Shown one piece after another: positions 1-5,897 of a stretch of 12,160 nt of DNA. The position numbers were made by a program, and so were the translations under genes. Source of the stretch: an uncultured Prevotellaceae bacterium (lineage in GTDB: Bacteria; Bacteroidota; Bacteroidia; Bacteroidales; Bacteroidaceae); contig CAMOSA010000066.1 of the NCBI GenBank assembly GCA_946624335.1, positions 1 to 12,160 on the forward strand, given 5' to 3'. Position 1 is the first letter of the stretch; every line of letters starts with the position of its first letter. Below the pieces are notes generated by a model. The model searched no databases. It had not been told where the DNA came from and worked only from the letters and a program-made list of their open reading frames with translations.

Positions 1-45
1 ACAGGTGACCGTCCTCCCCAGAAGGGGGAGCGGAGAGGGGGTCTG
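1..45. repeat. Left arm of a perfect 45-bp inverted repeat flanking porX-tsaE
   Basis: The 45 bases here are the exact reverse complement of 2217-2261. The unit contains CTCCCC-AGAA-GGGGGAG, itself able to fold. It touches the window edge, so the real repeat may be longer. The segment GCGGAGAGGGGGTCTGT at 30-46 is repeated at 52-68. Confidence 0.9.
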
Positions 46-53
46 TGGTTTGC

Positions 54-104
54 GGAGAGGGGGTCTGTATCTTTTATTTTTCAACTTTCAACTTTTCATT
101 CATT
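54..104 (+). repeat. Purine/pyrimidine repeat block before porX, related to 2390-2443
   Basis: GGAGAGGGGGTCTGTATC followed by T-rich sequence with CAACTTT twice. The copy at 2390-2443 has the same order with CACTTTT units in place of CAACTTT. Both sit immediately upstream of genes. Confidence 0.7.
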
Positions 105-110
105 AAGACG

Positions 111-1673
111 ATGACAAACGGACGACTACTATGGATCGATGACGAGATTGACCTGCTCAAGGCGCACATCATGTTCCTCGGCACGAAGGGCTACAGCGTT
201 GACACCGCCACCAACGGCTACGATGCACTGGATATGTGCCAGCAACAGGCTTACGACTTGATCCTGATCGACGAGAACATGCCGGGCCTGAACGGGCTCG
301 AGACGCTGGCGCGCATCAAGGAGATAACGCCAACGACGCCCGTCGTCATGGTGACCAAAAGCGAGGAGGAGGATATCATGGATCAGGCCATAGGAAGCAA
401 GATTGCCGATTACCTGATCAAGCCCGTCAATCCCACTCAGATACTGCTGACATTGAAAAAGAATATCCACCAGCGCGAAATCGTCACCGAACACACCCAG
501 ACGGCCTACCAGCAGAACTTCGGCCGGATGGGACTGATGATCGATGATGCGGCGACGATAAGCGATTGGATGGATGTGTACCGGCGGCTCGTAGGATGGG
601 AACTCGAGCTGTCCGAGACAGACAGCGCGATGAAGGAGATGCTCGCCATGCAGAAGAGCGAGGCCAATGCCCGATTTGCCCGTTTCATCGAGAAAAACTA
701 CCTCCGGTGGATCAATGACGCTGAGGCGGACGGACGTCCCGACATCATGAGTCCCGACATTTTCAAGCGACGCATCTTCCCCCTGTTGGACGAGGGCAAG
801 AAGGTATTCCTCATCGTCATCGACAACTTCCGCTTCGACCAGTGGCGCATCCTCATGAATGAGATTGCCGACCTGTTCCATGTCGACGAGGGCCTCTACT
901 GCTCCATCCTTCCCACGGCGACACAGTATGCGCGCAACGCCATCTTCTCGGGTCTGATGCCCAATATCATCGCCGAGATGTTCCCTGAGCTGTGGGTCGA
1001 CGAGGACTCTGAGGAGGGCAAGAACCTGAATGAAGCGCCGCTCATTCAGACGCTCTTCAACCGCTACCGCCGGCAACACACCTTTACATATAATAAGGTG
1101 AACGACTCAGCCGGCGCCGAACGTCTGGTGCAGAAGCTGCCGCAACTGTCGAAGTACGACGTGAACGTATGCGTGCTCAATTTCATCGATATGCTCAGCC
1201 ACGCCCGTACCGAGAGTCGAATGGTGCGCGAGTTGGCGTCGAACGAAGCGGCCTACCGAAGCATTACCCTCAGCTGGTTCCGCCACTCGGCCGTCGGCGA
1301 CCTCTTCCGGGCACTCGCCGCCAGCGACTACCAGATCATCCTGACGACCGACCACGGCAGCATACGCTGTCAAAGCCCCATACGTGTCAAGGGCGACAAG
1401 AACACCAACACCAATCTGCGTTACAAGCTGGGTAAGAATCTCGACTACAATGCCAAGGACGTGTTTGAGATCACCGAACCGCGGCGCGCCCTCCTGCCCT
1501 CGCCCAACCTCTCGACACATTATATCTTCGCTCGTGGCAACAGCTTCTTTGCCTATCCCAACAATTACAACTACTACGTCAGCTACTATCGCGACACCTT
1601 CCAGCATGGCGGTATCTCCATGGAAGAGATGCTCGTGCCGCTGATCGGGCTGACACCCAAAAAGAGGGGGTAG
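111..1673 (+). CDS. porX: PorX: response regulator fused to a PglZ/alkaline-phosphatase-like domain
   Basis: Cytoplasmic response regulator of 520 residues. Residues 1-120 are a receiver domain: acidic pair D10/D11, phospho-acceptor D54 in LILIDENMPG, T82 and K104 in the YLIKP motif. A helical linker follows. From about residue 230 there is an alkaline-phosphatase-superfamily PglZ domain with metal-ligand-like residues: D238 in VIDNFRFD, a Thr in PTATQYARN (T269 or T271), D360 and H364 in FIDMLSHAR, D414/H415 in TTDHGS, and H499 in FQHGGIS. In Porphyromonas, PorX works with the kinase PorY and controls the type IX secretion system, and its PglZ domain is a zinc-dependent phosphodiesterase; close homologues also occur in Bacteroidetes lacking that system. 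I chose ATG 111 because the receiver domain starts there; the upstream in-frame start at 45 would translate repeat DNA. No clear TAnnTTTG promoter is visible in the 110 bases before it. It probably shares a transcript with tsaE. Confidence 0.93.
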   Translation: MTNGRLLWIDDEIDLLKAHIMFLGTKGYSVDTATNGYDALDMCQQQAYDLILIDENMPGLNGLETLARIKEITPTTPVVMVTKSEEEDIMDQAIGSKIADYLIKPVNPTQILLTLKKNIHQREIVTEHTQTAYQQNFGRMGLMIDDAATISDWMDVYRRLVGWELELSETDSAMKEMLAMQKSEANARFARFIEKNYLRWINDAEADGRPDIMSPDIFKRRIFPLLDEGKKVFLIVIDNFRFDQWRILMNEIADLFHVDEGLYCSILPTATQYARNAIFSGLMPNIIAEMFPELWVDEDSEEGKNLNEAPLIQTLFNRYRRQHTFTYNKVNDSAGAERLVQKLPQLSKYDVNVCVLNFIDMLSHARTESRMVRELASNEAAYRSITLSWFRHSAVGDLFRALAASDYQIILTTDHGSIRCQSPIRVKGDKNTNTNLRYKLGKNLDYNAKDVFEITEPRRALLPSPNLSTHYIFARGNSFFAYPNNYNYYVSYYRDTFQHGGISMEEMLVPLIGLTPKKRG

Positions 1674-1738
1674 GGGAATTAAAAATAAAAAGAGAAAAAT
1701 TAAAAATGAATTAAAAAGTAAAAAGTGGCCTGTCCTCT
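1673..1738 (+). repeat. 66-bp dispersed repeat, copy 1 (3' of porX)
   Basis: It starts at the last base of the porX stop codon with GGGGAATTAAAAAT, is A-rich in the middle and ends GGCCTGTCCTCT. It aligns without gaps to the minus strand of 5832-5897 at 59 of 66 positions. Confidence 0.85.
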
Positions 1739-1742
1739 TGCT

Positions 1743-1762
1743 CCCCTCCCTCACGGGAGGGG
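1743..1762 (+). other. G/C hairpin between porX and tsaE
   Basis: CCCCTCCC-TCAC-GGGAGGGG, a perfect 8-bp stem followed by TCGGGGGTGGG, ending about 20 bases before the tsaE start. No T-tract follows, so it need not end transcription; it could affect tsaE translation or mRNA stability. Confidence 0.6.
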
Positions 1763-1783
1763 TCGGGGGTGGGTCCAAACATT

Positions 1784-2212
1784 ATGGAAATAACGATAAG
1801 AAACATCGATGAGATGGGCGAGAAAGCCCTCGAGTTTGTCAGAGCCATCGGCTCACGTCGCGTCTTTGCCTTCTACGGGCAGATGGGCGCCGGCAAGACC
1901 ACGTTCATCAAGGCCGTCTGCCGCCAGCTGGGCGTCACCGAGCCCGTCACCTCTCCCACCTTCGCCATCGTGAACGAATATGGCGTGGATGGAGTTGCGG
2001 CCGACGTGCCCGTCCGCCGCATCTATCATTTCGACTTCTACCGCATCAAGCGTCTCAGCGAGGCCTACGACATGGGATTCGAAGACTACCTCTACAGCGG
2101 CGACCTCTGCCTGATCGAATGGCCCGAGCTGATCGAGGAGCTGCTGCCCGACGATGCCGTGCGCGTTCACATCAACGTCAGTGACGACGGCACCCGCACC
2201 ATCACCTGCTGA
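1784..2212 (+). CDS. tsaE: TsaE, ATPase of the tRNA t6A37 threonylcarbamoyl transfer complex
   Basis: Small cytoplasmic P-loop ATPase of 142 residues, the usual family size. TsaE works with TsaB and TsaD to place threonylcarbamoyl on A37 of ANN-decoding tRNAs. Visible family marks are the Walker A loop GQMGAGKT (residues 32-39), the SPTF segment (57-60), HFDFYR (82-87) and the Walker-B-like LIEWPE near 110-115. ATG 1784 is chosen; an in-frame GTG at 1769 would add five residues encoded by repeat DNA. It starts 110 bases after porX on the same strand, with no promoter element between, so co-transcription is likely. A G/C hairpin ends about 20 bases before the start codon. The 3' side carries a strong 21-bp inverted repeat that may end the transcript. 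Confidence 0.95.
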   Translation: MEITIRNIDEMGEKALEFVRAIGSRRVFAFYGQMGAGKTTFIKAVCRQLGVTEPVTSPTFAIVNEYGVDGVAADVPVRRIYHFDFYRIKRLSEAYDMGFEDYLYSGDLCLIEWPELIEELLPDDAVRVHINVSDDGTRTITC

Positions 2213-2216
2213 GGCG

Positions 2217-2261
2217 CAGACCCCCTCTCCGCTCCCCCTTCTGGGGAGGACGGTCACCTGT
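2217..2261. repeat. Right arm of the perfect 45-bp inverted repeat
   Basis: Reverse complement of window bases 1-45, starting five bases after the tsaE stop codon. Its inner 21 bases (2234-2254) also pair perfectly with 2290-2310, so a transcript through tsaE could form a 21-bp stem with a 35-base loop, a plausible terminator-like structure. Confidence 0.9.
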
Positions 2262-2459
2262 CAAGACAAGAATACTAAGTGCAAAACATACCGTCCTCCC
2301 CAGAAGGGGGTTGCGAGGGTACAGACGATTGACTGAGTGTCAATCGGCCCCGAGCGACCGAGGTGTAACTCCTACACCGAGGACGGACAGGAGAGGGGGG
2401 CTGTATCATTTATTTTTCTTTTTTCACTTTTCACTTTTCATTTATATCTTTTATTTGTG
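2262..2459. repeat. Repeat-rich gap between tsaE and the flavodiiron promoter
   Basis: No gene is seen. The gap holds a third, 21-bp copy of the G/C palindrome (2290-2310), a 7-bp hairpin GATTGAC/GTCAATC (2327-2345), a 6-bp hairpin GGTGTA/TACACC (2362-2378), and a block from 2390 (GGAGAGGGGGGCTGTATC then pyrimidine-rich) that closely matches 54-104 before porX. TTTTCAC and TTTCAAC units are loosely tandem in the two pyrimidine tracts. Confidence 0.75.
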
Positions 2460-2467
2460 TATCTTTG
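2460..2467 (+). promoter_or_regulatory. Bacteroidetes -7 promoter element (flavodiiron gene)
   Basis: TATCTTTG matches the TAnnTTTG -7 consensus of the Bacteroidetes primary sigma factor and is followed by GCAG, as at other genes here. It is 53 bases upstream of ATG 2520. The expected -33 TTTG is only loosely matched by T-rich sequence near 2434-2440. It excludes longer N-terminal extensions of the gene. Confidence 0.75.
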
Positions 2468-2497
2468 CAGCCGCAAACAGGAACAACAGCTGCAAAG
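2463..2497 (+). promoter_or_regulatory. 9-bp perfect inverted repeat at the flavodiiron promoter
   Basis: CTTTGCAGC (2463-2471) and GCTGCAAAG (2489-2497) are perfect inverted repeats with 17 bases between. The left arm overlaps the -7 element and probable transcription start; the right arm lies in the leader 22 bases before the start codon. It could be an operator for a redox or NO regulator, or chance. It appears only at this one of the five promoters. Confidence 0.45.
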
Positions 2498-2519
2498 CCT
2501 AAATAAACAAACAAAATCA

Positions 2520-3695
2520 ATGAAGACAATCACCTCTGATATCCGATACATCGGCGTCGATGACGCTGAGATGCGCCTGTTCGAGAGCCAGTACCACACT
2601 CCCGACGGAATGTGCTACAACTCATACGTCATCATGGACGAGAAAGTGGCCATCATGGACACCAGCGACCGCCGCACCATGGCGGCATGGAAAGAGAACC
2701 TCCAGGAAGCCCTCGGCGGACGCCAGCCCGACTACCTCGTCGTGCACCACCTCGAGCCCGATCACGCCAGTGGCATCGCCGACGTCTGCTCCATGTTCCC
2801 CGGCATCACCGTTGTATGCTCGGCCAAGGCCTTGCAGATGATGCCGCAGTATGTCACGCTGCCTACGACAGCCGACGGCACGCCGCGCGTGATGGCCGTC
2901 AAGGAGGGCGACACCCTCTCGTTGGGGCGCCACACGCTGCAGTACATCATGGCGCCCATGGTCCACTGGCCCGAGGTCATGGTGACCTACGATGCCGCCG
3001 ACCGCGTCCTCTTCTCGGCCGACGGCTTCGGCAAGTTCGGCGTCTACGATGCCGATGCCGACGACTGGGCCTGCGAAGCCCGTCGCTACTACTTCAATAT
3101 CTGCGGTAAGTACGGCACGCCGGTGAGCACCCTGCTCAAGAAAGCCGCCGCCCTCGACATAGAGAAGATACTGCCGCTGCACGGCCCCGTGCTAGAAGGC
3201 GAAAAGCTCGCTGAGGCACTGCGCCTCTACACCATCTGGAGCGCCTACGACGTCGAGACCGAGGGCGTCTTCATCGCTCATGCCAGCATACACGGCAACA
3301 CCGCCGCCGCTGCCGAGCGCCTGAAGGAGATACTCACGGCCAAGGGCTGTCCGAAGGTGGCCATGAGCGACCTCTGTCACGACGACCTCGGCGAGGCCAT
3401 CGAGGACGCCTTCCGCTACGGCAAGATGATCTGCATGGCCAGCAGCTACGACGCCGGCGTCTTCCCGCCCATGTACGACTTCCTCCACCACCTCGACATC
3501 AAGGCCTGGCAGCGCCGACGCGTAGGCCTCGTCGAGAACGGCTCGTGGGCACCCAGCGCCGCCAAGACCATGCGCCCCATGCTCGAAGCTATGAAGCAGG
3601 TCGAGGTCATCGAGCCTGTCGTCACGCTGCGAGGACGGTTGAAGGACGCCGACATACCGCAGCTCGAAGCCCTGGCGGATGCCATCCTGCAATAA
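2520..3695 (+). CDS. Class A flavodiiron protein (FprA-type O2/NO reductase)
   Basis: Cytoplasmic enzyme of 391 residues with the two-domain architecture of class A flavodiiron proteins. The N-terminal metallo-beta-lactamase-like domain keeps a full diiron ligand set: H77-x-E79-x-D81 (HLEPDH), H149 (MVHWPEV), D168 (FSADGFG) and H221 (LPLHGP). The flavodoxin domain starts near V250 with the FMN phosphate loop FIAHASIHGNTAAAA. These enzymes reduce O2 to water or NO to N2O with electrons from rubredoxin or a similar donor, protecting anaerobes. Preference for O2 or NO cannot be read from the sequence. ATG 2520 is chosen because a TATCTTTG promoter element lies at 2460-2467, inside the longer open frame from 2337, so the upstream part cannot be translated from that promoter. 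It appears to be a single-gene unit: own promoter, own terminator. No rubredoxin or flavin reductase gene is adjacent. Confidence 0.93.
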   Translation: MKTITSDIRYIGVDDAEMRLFESQYHTPDGMCYNSYVIMDEKVAIMDTSDRRTMAAWKENLQEALGGRQPDYLVVHHLEPDHASGIADVCSMFPGITVVCSAKALQMMPQYVTLPTTADGTPRVMAVKEGDTLSLGRHTLQYIMAPMVHWPEVMVTYDAADRVLFSADGFGKFGVYDADADDWACEARRYYFNICGKYGTPVSTLLKKAAALDIEKILPLHGPVLEGEKLAEALRLYTIWSAYDVETEGVFIAHASIHGNTAAAAERLKEILTAKGCPKVAMSDLCHDDLGEAIEDAFRYGKMICMASSYDAGVFPPMYDFLHHLDIKAWQRRRVGLVENGSWAPSAAKTMRPMLEAMKQVEVIEPVVTLRGRLKDADIPQLEALADAILQ

Positions 3696-3704
3696 AAACG
3701 AGAC

Positions 3705-3732
3705 AACCCGCGCCACTACGGCGCGGGTTTTT
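3705..3732 (+). terminator. Rho-independent terminator of the flavodiiron gene
   Basis: CCCGCGCC (3707-3714) and GGCGCGGG (3720-3727) form a perfect 8-bp stem with loop ACTAC, extended by AA/TT pairs, followed directly by five T residues. It begins about 10 bases after the stop codon. Confidence 0.95.
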
Positions 3733-3892
3733 CGTAGCCAAACGTTACCTCATCTTTTTGTTTCCCAATCACATACCTCCAACGGCCATACAAGAGCTCG
3801 CTCTGCCTTGTGTGTCCTCCAGAAAATTTTTCATTTTTTGCCTTTTCCTTCACTTTTCTTAATAAGCTGCTTAGTATCAGTCAGCTAAGTGA

Positions 3893-4230
3893 GGTGAAGG
3901 TAACGATTTTGCCTTCACTTGCCTTCACCTTTTCGCCGAGAAGTAAAACAAGTTGTTTTACCTTGTAATGGTTTGACACGAGATGGGTATCGGCCAGCCG
4001 ATACGTAGTAAAACAAGTTGTTTTACCTTGCTACTTCCTGATGTTGTTTTACACGGGAGTGATTGCTTTGCATTTTGGGGTTAGTTGCTTCGTCCATCAC
4101 CGCCAGTCGCAGACCAAGCGTTGACTTCGTTTGTCACTTTTTGAGACTGTTCGTCCAAACTTTTACATCAAAATAGGATATTTGTTCTATAAAAGTGAAG
4201 GCAAGTGAAGGTAAAATAGTTGCCTTCACC
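3893..4230. mobile_element. Candidate 338-bp MITE-like element with 37-bp inverted ends
   Basis: The left end 3893-3929 and the right end 4194-4230 are inverted repeats matching at 33 of 37 positions without gaps. Each end itself holds GTGAAGG(C/T)AA and TTGCCTTCAC arms able to fold into a 10-bp stem with a 5-base loop. The interior has no convincing gene. I see no clear target-site duplication, so an alternative is a paired regulatory or replication-type site array rather than a transposon relic. Confidence 0.4.
3942..4030. repeat. Two identical 24-bp repeats, each holding a 19-bp palindrome, around a hairpin
   Basis: Identical 24-mers at 3942-3965 and 4007-4030 contain GTAAAACAAGTTGTTTTAC, a 9-bp inverted repeat with one central base. 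Between them GTATCGGC-CA-GCCGATAC (3987-4004) is a perfect 8-bp hairpin. A half-site GTTGTTTTAC recurs at 4043-4052. Start-to-start spacing is 65 bases. Confidence 0.9.
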
Positions 4231-4593
4231 TATGGTAGCGATTTGCATATCAACCGCTTATCAGCAAAAGTGAAGGTAATCGCAAAAAAGCAACATTTTG
4301 TGGAAATGGCATTAGATTTCTCAACTTTCGCAAGTAGCAAATATGTACCTACAAGAGAGCGCACCAGTCGGTGGACAGGACGCCAAAAGGCCGGCTCTGT
4401 CCCGTCCATTTGTTCGTCCATTTCGCCCATTTCGTCCATTTGTTCCGTTGTCGACGGTTTATGGTTGAGTGTCAGCGAGATAGGTTCGTTGCGGTATGCC
4501 CTGTCGGGGGGCTGAAACGCAGGATGGCGCCGTGATGGCGCCATCCTTGCAAGAGAGGGGTGAACGGTCCCTCATGGGGTTGTCGGTGGCAGG
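4231..4593. other. Gene-poor stretch before the kinase 3' end
   Basis: Apart from one GTGAAGGTAA site (4270) and the hairpin at 4521-4547, this holds a short degenerate array of CGTCCATTT units (4403-4446, separated by GTT, CG or nothing). Short open frames exist on both strands but their products are low-complexity and unrecognised. I see no supported gene. Confidence 0.6.
4521..4547 (-). terminator. Perfect 11-bp hairpin 3' of the sugar kinase gene
   Basis: AGGATGGCGCC (4521-4531) and GGCGCCATCCT (4537-4547) pair perfectly around a 5-base loop, 46 bases beyond the kinase stop codon. There is no T-tract on the minus strand after it, so it may be a terminator of the weaker type or an mRNA 3'-end protecting structure. 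Confidence 0.55.
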
Positions 4594-5691
4594 TTATCGG
4601 TCTGTGTCGTCCTCGATGAAACGTGCCATCTCGGGCTTGAGGGCATAGGCGCTCTTGAAGAGGGCGAGCTGGTTGCGGACGCGGTCGAGGTTGTGCTCGG
4701 GGTAGCGGCACTTCCAGTATTTGTCGCCGTTGAGGTAGTCCCAGAGGAAACGTACGGCCTGCATGTAGGGGAAGAGGGTGGCGGCGTAGGGTAGCAGCTC
4801 GCGCTCCAGCGGCGTGATGAAGCTCTTGGCGGAGCGTAGATAGCCGCGGGTGAAGGCCTTGAAGATGTCCATGTTGAAGCCGACGTGCGTGAGGTCGGGG
4901 TCGTCCTCGGCGGTGAAGTTGGCGGCGGTGCGCAGGAAGTCGCCGTAGTCGGAGAAGATGAAGTTGGGCATGACGGTGTCGAGGTCGATGACGCAGAGTA
5001 CGCGGTCGTTCTTGTCGAACATCATGTTGTTGACCTTCGTGTCGCAGTGGCAGATGCGCTTGGGCAGTCGTCCCTCACGACCGAGGCGCTCGGCCAGCGT
5101 CATCTCGTCGGCATAGCTGAGGAGTTCGTCGATGATGGGTTGCACGGAAGCAACACGGCCGGCTGGGTCCTTGGCGATAACCTCCTTGAGCTGCTGGAGG
5201 CGGAACTCCATGTTGTGGAAGTCCTTGATGGTCTCTCCGAGCTGCACGGGAATGTCAGCGAGCATGGCCTGGAACTCGCCGAAGGCCTCGCCGGCGGCTT
5301 CGCTCGACTCGGGGTTGACGGCTTGTTTGGTGACGGCATCCTGGATGAATATCATGAGTCGCCACGGCTGGCCGTCGACGGTGGTGTAGAGTTTGTTGGG
5401 GTCGGCCTTCAGCGGCACAAAGGTGAGGACCTTGCGGTCGATGTCGCTCTCGCCACGCATCTGCAGCTTCTGGCGGATGTGGCCTGTCACGGCGCGGATG
5501 TTGTTCATCAGCATGTCGACGTCGGGGAAGACATTGGTGTTGACACGCTGGAGGACGTAGTCGGGCGCCTCGGTCTGTGCCGTCTTGACGAGCAGCGTGT
5601 CATTGATGAGCCCCTCGCCGAGGGGCTTGATTTCTGCGACCACGCCGCTGATGGCGAACTGGTCGACGATGGAAAGTAGTTTTTCGTCCAT
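4594..5691 (-). CDS. APH-fold sugar kinase, NahK-like (putative N-acetylhexosamine 1-kinase)
   Basis: Cytoplasmic kinase of 365 residues in the aminoglycoside phosphotransferase/choline kinase fold. The catalytic loop is ICHCDTKVNN, with base D217, K219 and N222, and the metal-binding motif is VIDLDTVMP (D236, D238). The N-terminus (LGEGLINDT, YVLQRVNTNVFPDV, roughly residues 24-57) matches what I recall of bifidobacterial N-acetylhexosamine 1-kinase, which makes GlcNAc-1-P or GalNAc-1-P. Length also fits that family. No neighbouring lacto-N-biose phosphorylase, nucleotidyltransferase or epimerase supports that pathway, so the substrate is inference; another amino-sugar kinase such as AmgK-type is the main alternative. 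The gene lies downstream of the MG2 gene on the same strand, 263 bases of repeat DNA away. I see no clear promoter for it. A perfect 11-bp hairpin lies beyond its 3' end. Confidence 0.75.
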   Translation of the reverse strand: MDEKLLSIVDQFAISGVVAEIKPLGEGLINDTLLVKTAQTEAPDYVLQRVNTNVFPDVDMLMNNIRAVTGHIRQKLQMRGESDIDRKVLTFVPLKADPNKLYTTVDGQPWRLMIFIQDAVTKQAVNPESSEAAGEAFGEFQAMLADIPVQLGETIKDFHNMEFRLQQLKEVIAKDPAGRVASVQPIIDELLSYADEMTLAERLGREGRLPKRICHCDTKVNNMMFDKNDRVLCVIDLDTVMPNFIFSDYGDFLRTAANFTAEDDPDLTHVGFNMDIFKAFTRGYLRSAKSFITPLERELLPYAATLFPYMQAVRFLWDYLNGDKYWKCRYPEHNLDRVRNQLALFKSAYALKPEMARFIEDDTDR

Positions 5692-5744
5692 AAGTGTTAG
5701 AAGGTTTTTGTATTTAGGTGGTTATTTGATTCGGGAGGGGGGAT

Positions 5745-5762
5745 CTGCGCGAATACGCGCAG
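5745..5762. other. Perfect 7-bp hairpin upstream of the kinase gene
   Basis: CTGCGCG-AATA-CGCGCAG, about 54 bases upstream of the kinase start. It may terminate leftward transcripts from the MG2 gene or lie in the kinase leader; no T-tract follows on either strand. Confidence 0.5.
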
Positions 5763-5786
5763 CACCGGACGGAAGAATGTGGAGGA

Positions 5787-5837
5787 GGCAGAGGGGCAGA
5801 GGAGGCAGAGGGGCAGAGGAGGCAGAGAGGCAGAGGA
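5787..5837 (+). repeat. 17-bp tandem repeat, three copies
   Basis: GGCAGAGGGGCAGAGGA at 5787-5803 and 5804-5820, then a one-base variant at 5821-5837. It is purine-only apart from C and lies between the MG2 gene and the kinase gene. Confidence 0.9.
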
Positions 5838-5897
5838 CTGGCCGATTTTTATCTTTTAATTCATTTTTAATTTTTATCTTTTAATTTTTAATTCCCC
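5832..5897 (-). repeat. 66-bp dispersed repeat, copy 2 (3' of the MG2 gene)
   Basis: Minus-strand copy of the repeat that follows porX, 59/66 identical, ungapped. Its GGGGAATTAAAAAT head is shared with the adjacent 33-bp triplicate. Confidence 0.85.

Larger units (their letters stand above)
3847..4279. repeat. Cluster of eight GTGAAGG/CCTTCAC sites
   Basis: Sites at 3894, 4195, 4205 and 4270 (+) and 3847, 3912, 3922 and 4223 (-), mostly extended to GTGAAGG(T/C)AA. A given 7-mer is expected about 0.05 times on both strands in this length with even base composition. Confidence 0.85.

Noticed and set aside
2337..2519. N-terminal extension of the flavodiiron protein
   Set aside because: It translates repeat DNA upstream of the promoter element at 2460-2467; the family N-terminus begins at ATG 2520.
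3893..4230. Origin of replication
   Set aside because: Iteron-like repeats and AT-rich DNA are suggestive, but there is no dnaA or rep gene, no DnaA-box set and no partition gene nearby; I kept it only as an unexplained element.
4195..4544. Open frames of about 105 codons on both strands in the gap before the kinase gene
   Set aside because: They run through the inverted-repeat end, the CGTCCATTT array and the hairpin, have low-complexity products, no promoter or recognised motif, and overlap one another. They might be relics of a lost gene but I cannot support that.
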